From contig CAYSCX010000027.1 of assembly GCA_964429575.1 (NCBI GenBank), positions 1-32,187 on the forward strand: DNA of 32,187 bases. The letters run 5' to 3'. Origin of the DNA: CAYSCX01 sp964429575. GTDB taxonomy: Bacteria; Desulfobacterota; Binatia; Binatales; Binataceae. Shown here piece after piece: positions 7,472 through 14,771 of the stretch (the first letter of the stretch is position 1; every line of letters begins with the position of its first letter). A program made the position numbers and the translations under genes. Under the pieces are notes generated by a model that ran no database searches, was not told the DNA's origin, and saw only the letters and a list, made by a program, of their open reading frames with translations.

Positions 7472-7834
7472 CTAGAACTTTAGCCCTGCCTCGCGCGCCG
7501 CATCGGCGAGCGCCTTGACGCGGCCGTGATAGAGAAATCCGTTGCGGTCGAACACCACGTGCTCTATTCCGCTCGCTTTACACTTCTGAGCGATCGCCTT
7601 GCCCACGCGCTTTGCGCCCTCGATGCTGCAGCGGCTCTTGAGGCCCGCCGCGACGTCCGTGTTCATCGTCGACGCCGCTGCGAGCGTTCGCCCGGTCTCG
7701 TCCGAGATCACCTGGGCATAGATGTGATGCAGCGATCGATAGACCGAAAGCCTCGGCCTCGACTCGCTTCCGCGCACCGCCCGTCTTACCCGGCTGCGGC
7801 GCAAGCCGCGTTGTTCGCTGCGCGTGCGTGCCAT
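7472..7834 (-). CDS. rplR: 50S ribosomal protein L18
   Basis: L18 (120 aa) binds 5S rRNA in the central protuberance. The start ATG at 7832-7834 gives MARTRSEQRGLRRSRVRRAV; the open frame runs further upstream but without family similarity. Conserved parts are RPRLSVYRSLHHIYAQVISD, the Ala/Ser-rich turn and the end GRVKALADAAREAGLKF. It lies between rplF and rpsE in spc order. Confidence 0.96.
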   Translation of the reverse strand: MARTRSEQRGLRRSRVRRAVRGSESRPRLSVYRSLHHIYAQVISDETGRTLAAASTMNTDVAAGLKSRCSIEGAKRVGKAIAQKCKASGIEHVVFDRNGFLYHGRVKALADAAREAGLKF

Positions 7835-7862
7835 TGTCAATTCCCGCGTTTCGCCTCGCCGA

Positions 7863-8414
7863 CTACGCGGCCGCCGCGCCAGCCGCGGCCTTTCCGGCCT
7901 TGCGGCGAATCGTCTCGGTTGAATACTTGATGCCCTTGCCCTTGTACGGCTCGGGTGGCCGCAGGCCGCGAATCTCTGCCGCGACGCTGCCAAGCAACTG
8001 TCGATCGGCGCTCTCAAGCGTGATTGTCACCTGTCGATCGACCCTGGCTGTGACGCCCGGCGGAAGCTGATAGACGATCGGATGCGAGTATCCGAGCGTC
8101 AGATTGATCTGACCGGGCTTGGCCTCTGCCCGGTAACCGACGCCGTTGATCTCGAGCACACGCGTGAAACCCTTGCTCACGCCCTGAACCATGTTGGCGA
8201 CGAGCTTGCGCGTAAGGCCGTGGAATGCGCGATCGCGGCTGGTATCGCCCGGCCGCTTCACGTTGATCTGCGAGTCCTTGATCTCGACCGCAAAGCCCGC
8301 CGGCACCCGCATCTCGAGCTTGCCCTTGGGACCCTCCACCTTCAGCACGTCGCCCGCGAGCGTCGCGTTGACACTCTTGTCGAGCTGGACGGGTAGTTTT
8401 CCTATGCGTGACAT
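7863..8414 (-). CDS. rplF: 50S ribosomal protein L6
   Basis: L6 (183 aa) lies near the factor-binding site of the 50S subunit. The ATG at 8412-8414 gives MSRIGKLPVQLDKSVNATLA, the usual start; the longer open frame upstream overlaps rpsH and is discounted. The two repeated alpha/beta domains are visible, with GFTRVLEINGVGYRAEAKPG in the middle and the signature region with RPPEPYKGKGIKYSTE near the end. The last nine residues are mostly alanine. Confidence 0.96.
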   Translation of the reverse strand: MSRIGKLPVQLDKSVNATLAGDVLKVEGPKGKLEMRVPAGFAVEIKDSQINVKRPGDTSRDRAFHGLTRKLVANMVQGVSKGFTRVLEINGVGYRAEAKPGQINLTLGYSHPIVYQLPPGVTARVDRQVTITLESADRQLLGSVAAEIRGLRPPEPYKGKGIKYSTETIRRKAGKAAAGAAAA

Positions 8415-8434
8415 CGGATTCTCATCACCCGCAT

Positions 8435-8833
8435 CTACCAAACCGTAAGCAGCAATTCGCCGCCGACGCGCTTGCGGCGCGCCTGGCGGCCCGTCATTAC
8501 TCCGAGCGGAGTCGATACCAGGTGCACGCCCATCGCGCCGCGCGCCTTCGCGACCTCGTCGGCGCCAGCGTAGCGCCTCAGACTCGGCCGCGAAACGCGC
8601 TGGATGTCGCGAATCACCGGCTCGCGCGCATCCGAATAGCGAAGCTTCACCTTCAGCGCCTTCTTGGGTATCTCGCCCTCGACCTCGACGCTGTCGAGGA
8701 ATCCCTCGCTCACCAGCACCCGGCAAATCGCTTCCTTGAGGCGCGAATGCGGGACGCTCACTTCATTAAATCGCGCGCGCGTCCCGTTGCGGATGCGTGT
8801 CAACATGTCTGCGATCGGATCGGTATGCGGCAT
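8435..8833 (-). CDS. rpsH: 30S ribosomal protein S8
   Basis: S8 (132 aa) is a primary binder of 16S helix 21 and, in E. coli, the repressor of the spc operon. ATG at 8831-8833 gives MPHTDPIADMLTRIRNGTRA, the canonical start; a longer frame exists but overlaps rpsN. The C-terminal half has VSRPSLRRYAGADEVAKARG and the conserved end GVMTGRQARRKRVGGELLLT. It lies between rpsN and rplF as expected. Confidence 0.97.
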   Translation of the reverse strand: MPHTDPIADMLTRIRNGTRARFNEVSVPHSRLKEAICRVLVSEGFLDSVEVEGEIPKKALKVKLRYSDAREPVIRDIQRVSRPSLRRYAGADEVAKARGAMGVHLVSTPLGVMTGRQARRKRVGGELLLTVW

Positions 8834-8847
8834 CGGCTCTGCTCTCT

Positions 8848-9033
8848 CTACCAGCTTGCCTTGATCACGCCGGGCAACGCGCCTTTGAGTGCCAACTTGC
8901 GCAGGCAGAGCCGACACATCTGGAAGCGCCGATAAAAGGCACGCGGCCGCCCGCAGAGCGGACAGCGATTGTGCCTGCGCACCTTGAACTTCGGCGTGCG
9001 TTTGGCCTTTACCCTAAGACAAGTCTTCGCCAT
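8848..9033 (-). CDS. rpsN: 30S ribosomal protein S14, zinc type
   Basis: Short zinc-type S14 (61 aa), found in the 30S head. Cys24, Cys27, Cys40 and Cys43 form the C-x2-C-x12-C-x2-C site in CPLCGRPRAFYRRFQMCRLC. The ends MAKTCLRVKAKRTPKFKVR and LALKGALPGVIKASW match the 61-residue family. ATG start at 9031-9033, 5 bp after the rplE stop. This differs from the 101-residue cysteine-free form of enterobacteria. Confidence 0.97.
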   Translation of the reverse strand: MAKTCLRVKAKRTPKFKVRRHNRCPLCGRPRAFYRRFQMCRLCLRKLALKGALPGVIKASW

Positions 9034-9038
9034 CGTCG

Positions 9039-9791
9039 CTAACCTTGCGCTGCTTGCGCCGCCTGCTGCGGCACGCGATCGCCCGACGCGCCCCTAAATG
9101 GCATTCCGAGCGTGCGCAGCAGCGTCAACCCCTCAAAGTCGCTCTTGGCAGTCGTCCCGATGGTTATCGTGAGCCCCTTGATCTTCTCGACCTTGTCGAG
9201 GTTCAGCTCAGCGAAGATCGAATGCTCGCGCACGCCAAGCGAGTAATTACCCCGCCCATCGAACGCCTTTTCGCTCACGCCGCGGAAATCGCGCACGCGC
9301 GGCAACGCGACGTTCACCAGCCGGTCGAAGAATTCCCACATCCGTTCGCGGCGCAGCGTCACCACCACGCCGAGCGGCATTCCCTCGCGAATCTTGAAGT
9401 TCGATATCGCCTTGCGCGAGCGCGTCATTACCGGTTTCTGTCCCGCGATAACCCCAAGCTCGTCGGTGGCGGCATCGAGGATCTTCACGTTGTCGCGCGC
9501 CTCGTTGAGCGCCATGTTGATGGTGATCTTTTCGAGACGCGGCACGCGCATCCGGTTTTCGATCTTGAGCTCGCGCATCAGCGCCGGTGCGATTTCGTTC
9601 TCGAACTGCACGCGCAAGCGCGCGGGAATCTTGGGCTCCGGCTCACGAGGCATGGCTTCGGCCGGCGGTGCACCCGTCGCCTGCTTCGCCTGCTTGGCCT
9701 GCTTCGGCTGCTTGGCGCGGCCGTCCTCTGGACGCCCGCCCTTTTTCTGCTGCTTCTCAGGCTTCGCGGTCTTTCCCGGCTTGTCTGCCAT
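9039..9791 (-). CDS. rplE: 50S ribosomal protein L5 with basic N-terminal extension
   Basis: L5 contacts 5S rRNA and P-site tRNA. The core from about residue 55 (LRVQFENEIAPALMRELKIE) through the end is typical, with RVPRLEKITINMALNEARDN and RSRKAISNFKIREGMPLGVV. The chosen ATG (9789-9791) overlaps the rplX stop as ATGA and gives 250 aa, against about 180 in most bacteria. The excess is an N-terminal Lys/Gln/Ala/Pro-rich tail with a KQA tandem repeat, and a short Gln/Ala C-terminal tail. A TTG one codon upstream is also open. The tail is probably disordered. Confidence 0.95.
   Translation of the reverse strand: MADKPGKTAKPEKQQKKGGRPEDGRAKQPKQAKQAKQATGAPPAEAMPREPEPKIPARLRVQFENEIAPALMRELKIENRMRVPRLEKITINMALNEARDNVKILDAATDELGVIAGQKPVMTRSRKAISNFKIREGMPLGVVVTLRRERMWEFFDRLVNVALPRVRDFRGVSEKAFDGRGNYSLGVREHSIFAELNLDKVEKIKGLTITIGTTAKSDFEGLTLLRTLGMPFRGASGDRVPQQAAQAAQG
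9679..9714. repeat. 9-bp tandem repeat in the rplE extension
   Basis: Four near-perfect copies of a 9-bp unit (plus strand GCCTGCTTS, third-position changes) encode a Lys-Gln-Ala/Pro triplet repeat within the N-terminal tail of L5. This type of short in-frame repeat can change copy number by slippage without disturbing the reading frame. Confidence 0.8.
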
Positions 9792-10123
9792 CAATCACCA
9801 CCGATTGCTTCGCCGCATCGCCGGCACACCCGATGCTTGGAATGATCCGCTTCGAGCTTGTACCCGGCGCGCACCGGCGCGTTGCAGCGCTCGCAAAACA
9901 GCATGAGATTCGAAATTTCGATCGGCGCCTCTTTCTCTACAATTCCGCCAGGGCTTGCGGCGCCACGCGGCTTGGAGTGGCGCTTGACCACGTTGAGCCG
10001 CTCCACGAGCGCTCGCCCGTCGTGCGGAAGAACCCGCAGCACCTTGCCGGTCTTGCCGCGATCGCGCCCGGTCACGACCATCACGAGGTCATTCTTCTTG
10101 ATCTTGTGCCTCGCCGCCGGCAT
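9791..10123 (-). CDS. rplX: 50S ribosomal protein L24 with C-terminal Cys4 motif
   Basis: L24 (110 aa) starts assembly of the 50S subunit. The KOW motif is at about residues 10-37 (NDLVMVVTGRDRGKTGKVLR). The family signature NVVKRHSKPRGAASPGGIVE follows. The C-terminus has Cys77, Cys80, Cys100 and Cys103, a zinc-ribbon-like pattern also seen in L24 of many other bacteria. The ATG at 10121-10123 overlaps the rplN stop (ATGA); a GTG one codon upstream is the alternative. Its own stop overlaps the rplE start. Confidence 0.96.
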   Translation of the reverse strand: MPAARHKIKKNDLVMVVTGRDRGKTGKVLRVLPHDGRALVERLNVVKRHSKPRGAASPGGIVEKEAPIEISNLMLFCERCNAPVRAGYKLEADHSKHRVCRRCGEAIGGD

Positions 10124-10491
10124 CACAGCACCTCGGGCGCGAGCGAGATGATCTTGAGGAACCGCTTCGCGCGCAGTTCGCGCGCGACCGGTCCGAAGAT
10201 GCGGGTGCCGAGCGGTTCGTGTTGCTGGTCGAGCAGCACTGCCGAGTTCCCGTCAAACCTGATGTAGCTGCCGTCCTCGCGGCTGATCTCCCGCGCCGTG
10301 CGCACGATCACCGCGCGCGCGACGTCGCCCTTCTTCACCTTCGCATTGGGAATCGCTTCTTTAATCGCGACCACGATCACATCGCCCACCGTCGCGTAGC
10401 GCCGGCCCGATCCACCCAGCACCTTGATGCACTGGACCTTGCGGGCGCCCGAGTTGTCCGCCACGTCCAGCATGGAGCGCTCCTGAATCAT
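10123..10491 (-). CDS. rplN: 50S ribosomal protein L14
   Basis: L14 (122 aa, normal length) forms intersubunit bridges and is the binding site of RsfS silencing factors. The start MIQERSMLDVADNSGARKVQ is diagnostic, followed by VLGGSGRRYATVGDVIVVAI and the end region RAKRFLKIISLAPEVL. ATG at 10489-10491, 15 bp after rpsQ. Stop and the rplX start overlap by 4 bp. First gene of the spc part. Confidence 0.97.
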   Translation of the reverse strand: MIQERSMLDVADNSGARKVQCIKVLGGSGRRYATVGDVIVVAIKEAIPNAKVKKGDVARAVIVRTAREISREDGSYIRFDGNSAVLLDQQHEPLGTRIFGPVARELRAKRFLKIISLAPEVL

Positions 10492-10506
10492 CGCCGTCGA
10501 TCCCCG

Positions 10507-10761
10507 CTACCCTGCCGCCTTCTTCAAAACTTTGCTGACGCGCCAGCGCTTGCGCTTGGAAATCGGGCGGCTTTCGATGATCAGCACCCGGTCTCCTTCA
10601 GCGCACTCGCCGCGCTCGTCGTGCGCCAGGTAGCGCGCGCGTTGCTTGACGCGTTTTCTATAAAGCGGATGTTCGACCAGCCGCTCGGTCTGCACGACCA
10701 CGGTCTTGGCCATCTTGGCCGAGACTACCCTGCCTTCGCGCTGTTTTACGCGCTCGCGCAT
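10507..10761 (-). CDS. rpsQ: 30S ribosomal protein S17
   Basis: S17 (84 aa) is a primary 16S binder with an OB fold. Start ATG at 10759-10761 gives MRERVKQREGRVVSAKMAKT; the reading frame continues upstream into rpmC but only this start matches the family. Conserved parts are TERLVEHPLYRKRVKQRARY and RVLIIESRPISKRKRWRVS. The start is 1 bp after the rpmC stop. Last gene of the S10 part. Confidence 0.96.
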   Translation of the reverse strand: MRERVKQREGRVVSAKMAKTVVVQTERLVEHPLYRKRVKQRARYLAHDERGECAEGDRVLIIESRPISKRKRWRVSKVLKKAAG

Positions 10762-10762
10762 C

Positions 10763-10981
10763 CTATGCCTTTGCCACCTTGGCGCTCCGATTCGCGGCGA
10801 TCTTTTCACTGATGAGCATAAGGATCCATGCCAGCTCGCGCCGCGCCTTGCGCTTGGTCGCAGGATTGTGGAGTTGATTGGTTCTGAGCTTCAAGCGGAG
10901 CCTGAAGATCTCCTCGCGCAACTCGCGCTCCTTGACCCTCAGATCCCCGGCGCTCATCTGTCTGAGTTCGTCAAGCTCCAA
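10763..10981 (-). CDS. rpmC: 50S ribosomal protein L29
   Basis: L29 is a two-helix protein at the tunnel exit where trigger factor and SRP dock. The sequence includes ELDELRQMSAGDLRVKERE, EEIFRLRLKLRTNQLHNP and RRELAWILMLISEKIA. The likely start is TTG at 10979-10981 (72 aa), with GGAG placed 9 nt upstream; it overlaps the end of rplP by 11 bp. The next candidate, an ATG eight codons in, has no Shine-Dalgarno and would remove part of helix 1. Gene identity is secure, start moderately so. Confidence 0.93.
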   Translation of the reverse strand: MELDELRQMSAGDLRVKERELREEIFRLRLKLRTNQLHNPATKRKARRELAWILMLISEKIAANRSAKVAKA

Positions 10982-11396
10982 TTTCGCCTGCTCCGCGCTC
11001 GACTACCACCGTCCTGATGCCGAGCTTGTGCGCCGCCAACCGCATCGCCTCTCGAGCGATCGCCGGCGGCACCCCTTCCATCTCGAATAAAATCTTGCCG
11101 GCCTTCACGCCGGCGACCCACCCCTCCGGTGAGCCCTTGCCCTTGCCCATGCGCGTCTCGGCGGGCTTTTTGGTGTAAGGCCGGTCGGGGAAGACGCGAA
11201 TCCACACACGGCCTCCGCGCTTGATGTGCCGGGTCAGCGCGATGCGCGCCGCCTCCAGCGCGCGCGTGTCGATTCGCCACGACTCGAGCGCTTTGAGCCC
11301 GAAGTCACCGAATGCCAGCGTGACGCCGCGCGACGCGACGCCTTGCGTGCGTCCCTTCTGCGCCTTGCGCCACTTTACTTTCTTTGGAGCGAGCAT
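10971..11396 (-). CDS. rplP: 50S ribosomal protein L16
   Basis: L16 (141 aa) lies at the A site and helps position tRNA. It shows MLAPKKVKWRKAQKGRTQGV, GLKALESWRIDTRALEAARI and the signature with RVFPDRPYTKKPAETRMGKG and GSPEGWVAGVKAGKILFEM. ATG start at 11394-11396, 9 bp after rpsC. The stop lies inside the start of rpmC, which suggests coupling. Standard S10-operon position. Confidence 0.97.
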   Translation of the reverse strand: MLAPKKVKWRKAQKGRTQGVASRGVTLAFGDFGLKALESWRIDTRALEAARIALTRHIKRGGRVWIRVFPDRPYTKKPAETRMGKGKGSPEGWVAGVKAGKILFEMEGVPPAIAREAMRLAAHKLGIRTVVVERGAGEIGA

Positions 11397-11405
11397 CGGT
11401 TCCGG

Positions 11406-12092
11406 TTACTGCTGCGACGTCGTCTGTCCAGCGCCGCGCCTTATGTCTTCGTCACGCCTGGTCACGATCTCACCGCGGAAGATCCACGCCTTCACGCCGA
11501 TCACGCCGTAGGTGGTGTGCGCCTCCGCCAGTCCGTACGCGACATCCGCGCGCAGCGTCTGCAGCGGCACGCGTCCCTCGCGGTACCACTGACTGCGCGA
11601 AATCTCGGCGCCGCCCAAGCGCCCGCCCACCTGTACTTTGACGCCCTGCGCGCCCATGCGCATCGCGCGCGTCACCGCTTCCTTCATCGCGCGCCGAAAT
11701 GCGACCCGCCGCTCCAACTGCAGCGCGATATTTTCCGCGACCAATTGCGGATCCAGGTCCGGCCGGCGCACTTCGTGAATATTTATGTACGCCTCCTTGC
11801 CCTTCATCATCTTCTGGATGTCGGTCTTGAGGCGGTCGATCTCGACGCCCTTCTTCCCGATCACGATTCCAGGACGCGCGGTATAAATGTTTATCTTGGC
11901 CTTGTTGGCCATTCGTTCGATTTCAATCTTTGAGATGCCCGCGTGGTAGAGCCGGCGCTTGATGAAATCGCGCAGTTTCAAGTCCTCGTGCAGCAACTGC
12001 GCGTAGCCGTGCTGCGGCGCCGCGAACCACTTGGAGTCCCAGCCCTCGATGATGCCGAGTCTGAGTCCCCGCGGATGTGACTTCTGTCCCAT
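11406..12092 (-). CDS. rpsC: 30S ribosomal protein S3
   Basis: S3 (228 aa) forms the mRNA entry channel with S4 and S5. Start MGQKSHPRGLRLGIIEGWDS. The KH domain has the GxxG loop GKKG at residues 79-82 in TARPGIVIGKKGVEIDRL. The C-terminal domain includes RAMRMGAQGVKVQVGGRLGG and RSQWYREGRVPLQTLRADV. ATG at 12090-12092, 9 bp after the rplV stop. Nothing unusual. Confidence 0.97.
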   Translation of the reverse strand: MGQKSHPRGLRLGIIEGWDSKWFAAPQHGYAQLLHEDLKLRDFIKRRLYHAGISKIEIERMANKAKINIYTARPGIVIGKKGVEIDRLKTDIQKMMKGKEAYINIHEVRRPDLDPQLVAENIALQLERRVAFRRAMKEAVTRAMRMGAQGVKVQVGGRLGGAEISRSQWYREGRVPLQTLRADVAYGLAEAHTTYGVIGVKAWIFRGEIVTRRDEDIRRGAGQTTSQQ

Positions 12093-12101
12093 GCGCGCTC
12101 C

Positions 12102-12440
12102 TTACGCCCCGCGCTCGTCCACGACAACCGTCACGTGGCTCGTGCGCTTGAGAATCGGCGTGGCGTGCATGTGCGCGCGCTGCAGCGAGCGCTTCCACGT
12201 CGGTCCTGCGTCGGCAAATACTCGTTTCACGTAAAGCTTGTCCTCATCGATGCTCTGCTGATCGCGCGCATTGGCGATCGCCGCCAGCAGCGTCTTGTGC
12301 AAAATCCGCGCACCGCGTTTGGGCGTGAATTCCAGAATCGACAGCGCCTGATCGATCTTCTTGCCGCGGATCAGCTCACACACCAGCCTGATCTTCTGCG
12401 GCGAGATTCTGACGTGCCGGGTTCGCGCTAGCGATTCCAT
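12102..12440 (-). CDS. rplV: 50S ribosomal protein L22
   Basis: L22 lines the exit tunnel with its long beta hairpin. The ATG at 12438-12440 gives a 112-aa protein starting MESLARTRHVRISPQKIRLV, and has GGAG 8 nt upstream; a GTG three codons earlier overlaps that Shine-Dalgarno, so I prefer the ATG. The core has FTPKRGARILHKTLLAAIAN and the hairpin region GPTWKRSLQRAHMHATPIL, followed by SHVTVVV. Placed between rpsS and rpsC as usual. Confidence 0.95.
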   Translation of the reverse strand: MESLARTRHVRISPQKIRLVCELIRGKKIDQALSILEFTPKRGARILHKTLLAAIANARDQQSIDEDKLYVKRVFADAGPTWKRSLQRAHMHATPILKRTSHVTVVVDERGA

Positions 12441-12457
12441 CGAACTCACTCCGCTGC

Positions 12458-12820
12458 CTACGCGCGACCCGGCGGTTTGGGCGCAGCCGCCGGTGCGGCT
12501 GCCGCCGACGCTGGTGCTGCGGGCGCTCCCGGCAACGCGGCCGCCTTGACCTCGCCCTTGCGGTCGCCCGAGTGGCCGTGAAACGTCCGCGTCGGCGCGA
12601 ACTCGCCGAGCTTGTGGCCCACCATATTCTCGGTGCAGTACACCGGGATGAACTTGTGGCCGTTGTGAACCGCGAAGGTCAGCGCCACCATGTCGGGCGT
12701 AATCATCGAGCGCCGCGACCAGGTGCGGATCACGCGCTTGTCGCCCGCCGATAGCGCCGCGGTGACCTTCTTGGTCAGATGGTCGTCAACGAACGGACCT
12801 TTTTTCAGCGATCTCGCCAT
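12458..12820 (-). CDS. rpsS: 30S ribosomal protein S19 with C-terminal tail
   Basis: S19 in the 30S head, near the B1 bridges. The core MARSLKKGPFVDDHLTKKV, RTWSRRSMITPDMVALTFAV and GHKLGEFAPTRTFHGHSGD is typical. It is 120 aa against about 92 usually; residues 93-120 are an Ala/Pro-rich tail. ATG at 12818-12820. Its Shine-Dalgarno AGGA (12825-12828) straddles the edge of repeat copy B, with the AG coming from the terminal CTAG and a short 4-nt spacing to the start. Confidence 0.96.
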   Translation of the reverse strand: MARSLKKGPFVDDHLTKKVTAALSAGDKRVIRTWSRRSMITPDMVALTFAVHNGHKFIPVYCTENMVGHKLGEFAPTRTFHGHSGDRKGEVKAAALPGAPAAPASAAAAPAAAPKPPGRA

Positions 12821-12826
12821 CGTGTC

Positions 12827-12987
12827 CTAGCAGGCGGTTGAAAAAGTCATTTTCAACCGCCTGCTCCCTCTCTCTCCTCTCCCCCAATGGGGGAGAAGGT
12901 TAGGAAAGAAGCCATCTTTCCCGCAGGGTGTTGAGCACCCCTGCGCATCCGCCGCGCCATGTTCTGGGTTTCTCATCACCCCGCTAG
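12827..12987. repeat. 161-bp CTAG-bounded structured repeat, copy B (MITE-like)
   Basis: Second copy of the element at 3139-3299, same length and orientation, between rplB and rpsS. Stem 12829-12844 with 12850-12865 is a perfect 16-bp inverted repeat (AGCAGGCGGTTGAAAA, 5-nt loop); stem 12879-12885 with 12889-12895 is 7 bp with a loop that differs from copy A. The 3' half with GGGTGTTGAGCAC and CCATGTTCT is the best conserved part. The right-hand CTAG contains the rplB stop codon (12984-12986), and the left-hand CTAG contributes to the rpsS ribosome-binding site. Removing the element plus one CTAG would restore a compact rplB-rpsS junction, which supports insertion with a CTAG duplication. Confidence 0.85.
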
Positions 12988-13814
12988 CGTTTTCCTTTAG
13001 GCCGGCGGCTTACGATGTACTTGTCAGACAACTTCTTGCCGCGCGTCTTGTAGCCCTTGGCCGGCATGCCCCACGGCGATTGCGGATGATTTCCCTTGCT
13101 GCGTCCTTCGCCGCCGCCGTGCGGATGGTCCACCGGATTCATCGCCACCCCGCGCACGTGAGGACGCTTCCCAAGCCATCGTGAGCGTCCCGCCTTGCCG
13201 ATCGAAATATTTTCGTGCTCGAGGTTCCCGACCTGTCCAACCGTCGCCCGGCACTCCGCCTGCACCATGCGCTGCTCGCCCGAGGGCAACTTGATAAGCG
13301 CGAACTTGCCTTCCTTCGCCATCAACTGCGCCTGCGAACCCGCCCCGCGTGCGAGTTTCGCGCCCGCGCCCGGCTTCAGCTCGATTGCATGGACCACCGT
13401 GCCGACCGGGATCGATTTCAGCGGCAGCGCATTGCCCGGTTTGATATCAGCGGCAGGCCCCGACTCGACCTTGTCGCCGGCCTTGAGGCCGTCAGGCGCG
13501 ATGATGTAGCGCTTGTCGCCGTCGGCGTAATGCAGCAGCGCGATGTTCGCTGAGCGGTTCGGATCGTACTCGAGCGATGCGACCACCGCCGCGACTCCGT
13601 CGCGATTGCGCTTGAAGTCGATGATCCGAAGCCGCCGCTTGTTGCCGCCCCCGCGGTGGCGAACCGTCATGCGACCCGCGTTGTTGCGCCCGCCCGAATG
13701 GCGCAACGGCGCGAGCAGCCGCTTCTCGGGTTGCTTCGTGGTGAGGTCCGAGAAATCGGCCACTTGCATGAAGCGCTGGCCGGGTGTGCGCGGTCTTAGC
13801 TGGATAATCGCCAT
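12984..13814 (-). CDS. rplB: 50S ribosomal protein L2
   Basis: L2 (276 aa) is needed for subunit association and peptidyl transfer. The OB and SH3-like domains are clear: VRHRGGGNKRRLRIIDFKRN, VASLEYDPNRSANIALLHYA, and the highly conserved GVAMNPVDHPHGGGEGRSKG with the functionally important histidine of PVDHPHGGG. ATG at 13812-13814. Its TAG stop lies in the terminal CTAG of repeat copy B. The normal rplB-rpsS spacing is about 10-30 bp; here it is 163 bp because of the repeat. Confidence 0.97.
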   Translation of the reverse strand: MAIIQLRPRTPGQRFMQVADFSDLTTKQPEKRLLAPLRHSGGRNNAGRMTVRHRGGGNKRRLRIIDFKRNRDGVAAVVASLEYDPNRSANIALLHYADGDKRYIIAPDGLKAGDKVESGPAADIKPGNALPLKSIPVGTVVHAIELKPGAGAKLARGAGSQAQLMAKEGKFALIKLPSGEQRMVQAECRATVGQVGNLEHENISIGKAGRSRWLGKRPHVRGVAMNPVDHPHGGGEGRSKGNHPQSPWGMPAKGYKTRGKKLSDKYIVSRRPKGKR

Positions 13815-13830
13815 TGCGAATTACGCCTGG

Positions 13831-14118
13831 TCAGAGACCCTCGAAAAACTCGATCCGGTCGCCCTCTTTGAGCGTTACGTATGCCTTCTTCCAGTTCGGC
13901 CGCCGTCCCACGTCGCGTCCGCGCTTGCGCGTCTTGCCCAGCAGGTTGAGGGTGCGCACGCGCATGACCGTCACCTTGAACATCTTCTCGATCGCCTCGC
14001 GAATCTTGTCCTTGCTCGCCTCGGGCCGCACCTTGAAGACCACCTGATTGCCCTTCTCAGCGGTCATGGTGCCCTTTTCGGTGATCAGCGGCGCAACGAT
14101 GAGATGCTCCAGATTCAT
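13831..14118 (-). CDS. rplW: 50S ribosomal protein L23
   Basis: L23 (95 aa) is the exit-tunnel docking site for trigger factor. The start MNLEHLIVAPLITEKGTMTA and the end NWKKAYVTLKEGDRIEFFEG are diagnostic; the centre has VRPEASKDKIREAIEKMFKV and the extended loop GKTRKRGRDVGRRPNWKK. ATG at 14116-14118 overlaps the rplD stop as ATGA; the longer in-frame stretch upstream lies inside rplD and is not coding. Confidence 0.96.
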   Translation of the reverse strand: MNLEHLIVAPLITEKGTMTAEKGNQVVFKVRPEASKDKIREAIEKMFKVTVMRVRTLNLLGKTRKRGRDVGRRPNWKKAYVTLKEGDRIEFFEGL

Positions 14119-14771
14119 CACCGCACGTCGGCTCCCAGCCGCTGCTCGACCGCACGCGCGGCCTTGGCGGTCATCACCAGTTCGTCGTAGTTGAGCACGT
14201 CGTAAACGTTCAGCGCTTTCTCGACCAGCGGCTTGTGCGCCGCCAGGTTCCGCGCGGCGCGAATGAATCCTTCCTCGCCGCCGCCGACCACGATCAGCGC
14301 ATGCTTCACGCCGAGCTTCTCGAGCACTGCCTTCGCCGTCTTGGTCTTCTGCTCCGCCAGTATGAGCGCCTCGACCACGAACAACTTGCCGGCGCGCGCT
14401 CGATCTGAAATCGCCAGGCACAGCGCCTGGCGCCATACTTTCTTGGGAATCTTGTACGAGTAGTCGCGCGGCTGCGGGCCGAAGGTCGTACCGCCATGGC
14501 GCCACAGCGGTGACCGCGTCGAGCCCGCGCGCGCACGTCCGGTCCCCTTCTGCCGCCACGGTTTGCGTCCGCCGCCCGCGATCAGTCCGCGCGTCTTGGT
14601 CGACGCGGTGCCGGATCGCCGCTTCGCAAGCTGCATCCTGACCGCTTCGTGCAAGACCGACTTCTCGCCGTCGCGGCCGAATACGCGTCCCGACACTTCC
14701 AACTCGCCGATGCGTTCCTGCGCCGCCGAGAACAGCGGGAGTTTGACTGCGGTTTGCGCTTGCTCAGCCAC
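14118..14771 (-). CDS. rplD: 50S ribosomal protein L4
   Basis: L4 (217 aa) reaches into the exit tunnel and in E. coli regulates the S10 operon. The tunnel loop is conserved: RGLIAGGGRKPWRQKGTGRA followed by RAGSTRSPLWRHGGTTFGPQ. The C-terminal domain includes LGVKHALIVVGGGEEGFIRA and LNVYDVLNYDELVMT. Start GTG at 14769-14771, overlapping the rplC stop by 8 bp. No macrolide-resistance type change is seen in the loop. Confidence 0.96.
   Translation of the reverse strand: MAEQAQTAVKLPLFSAAQERIGELEVSGRVFGRDGEKSVLHEAVRMQLAKRRSGTASTKTRGLIAGGGRKPWRQKGTGRARAGSTRSPLWRHGGTTFGPQPRDYSYKIPKKVWRQALCLAISDRARAGKLFVVEALILAEQKTKTAKAVLEKLGVKHALIVVGGGEEGFIRAARNLAAHKPLVEKALNVYDVLNYDELVMTAKAARAVEQRLGADVR

Noticed and set aside
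3139..12987. Repeat pair as a two-spacer CRISPR or recombination-bounded composite transposon carrying infA to rpsS
   Set aside because: Repeats are 161 bp and 9.5 kb apart with essential housekeeping genes in normal operon order between them; no cas or transposase gene. Each copy has its own insertion junction.
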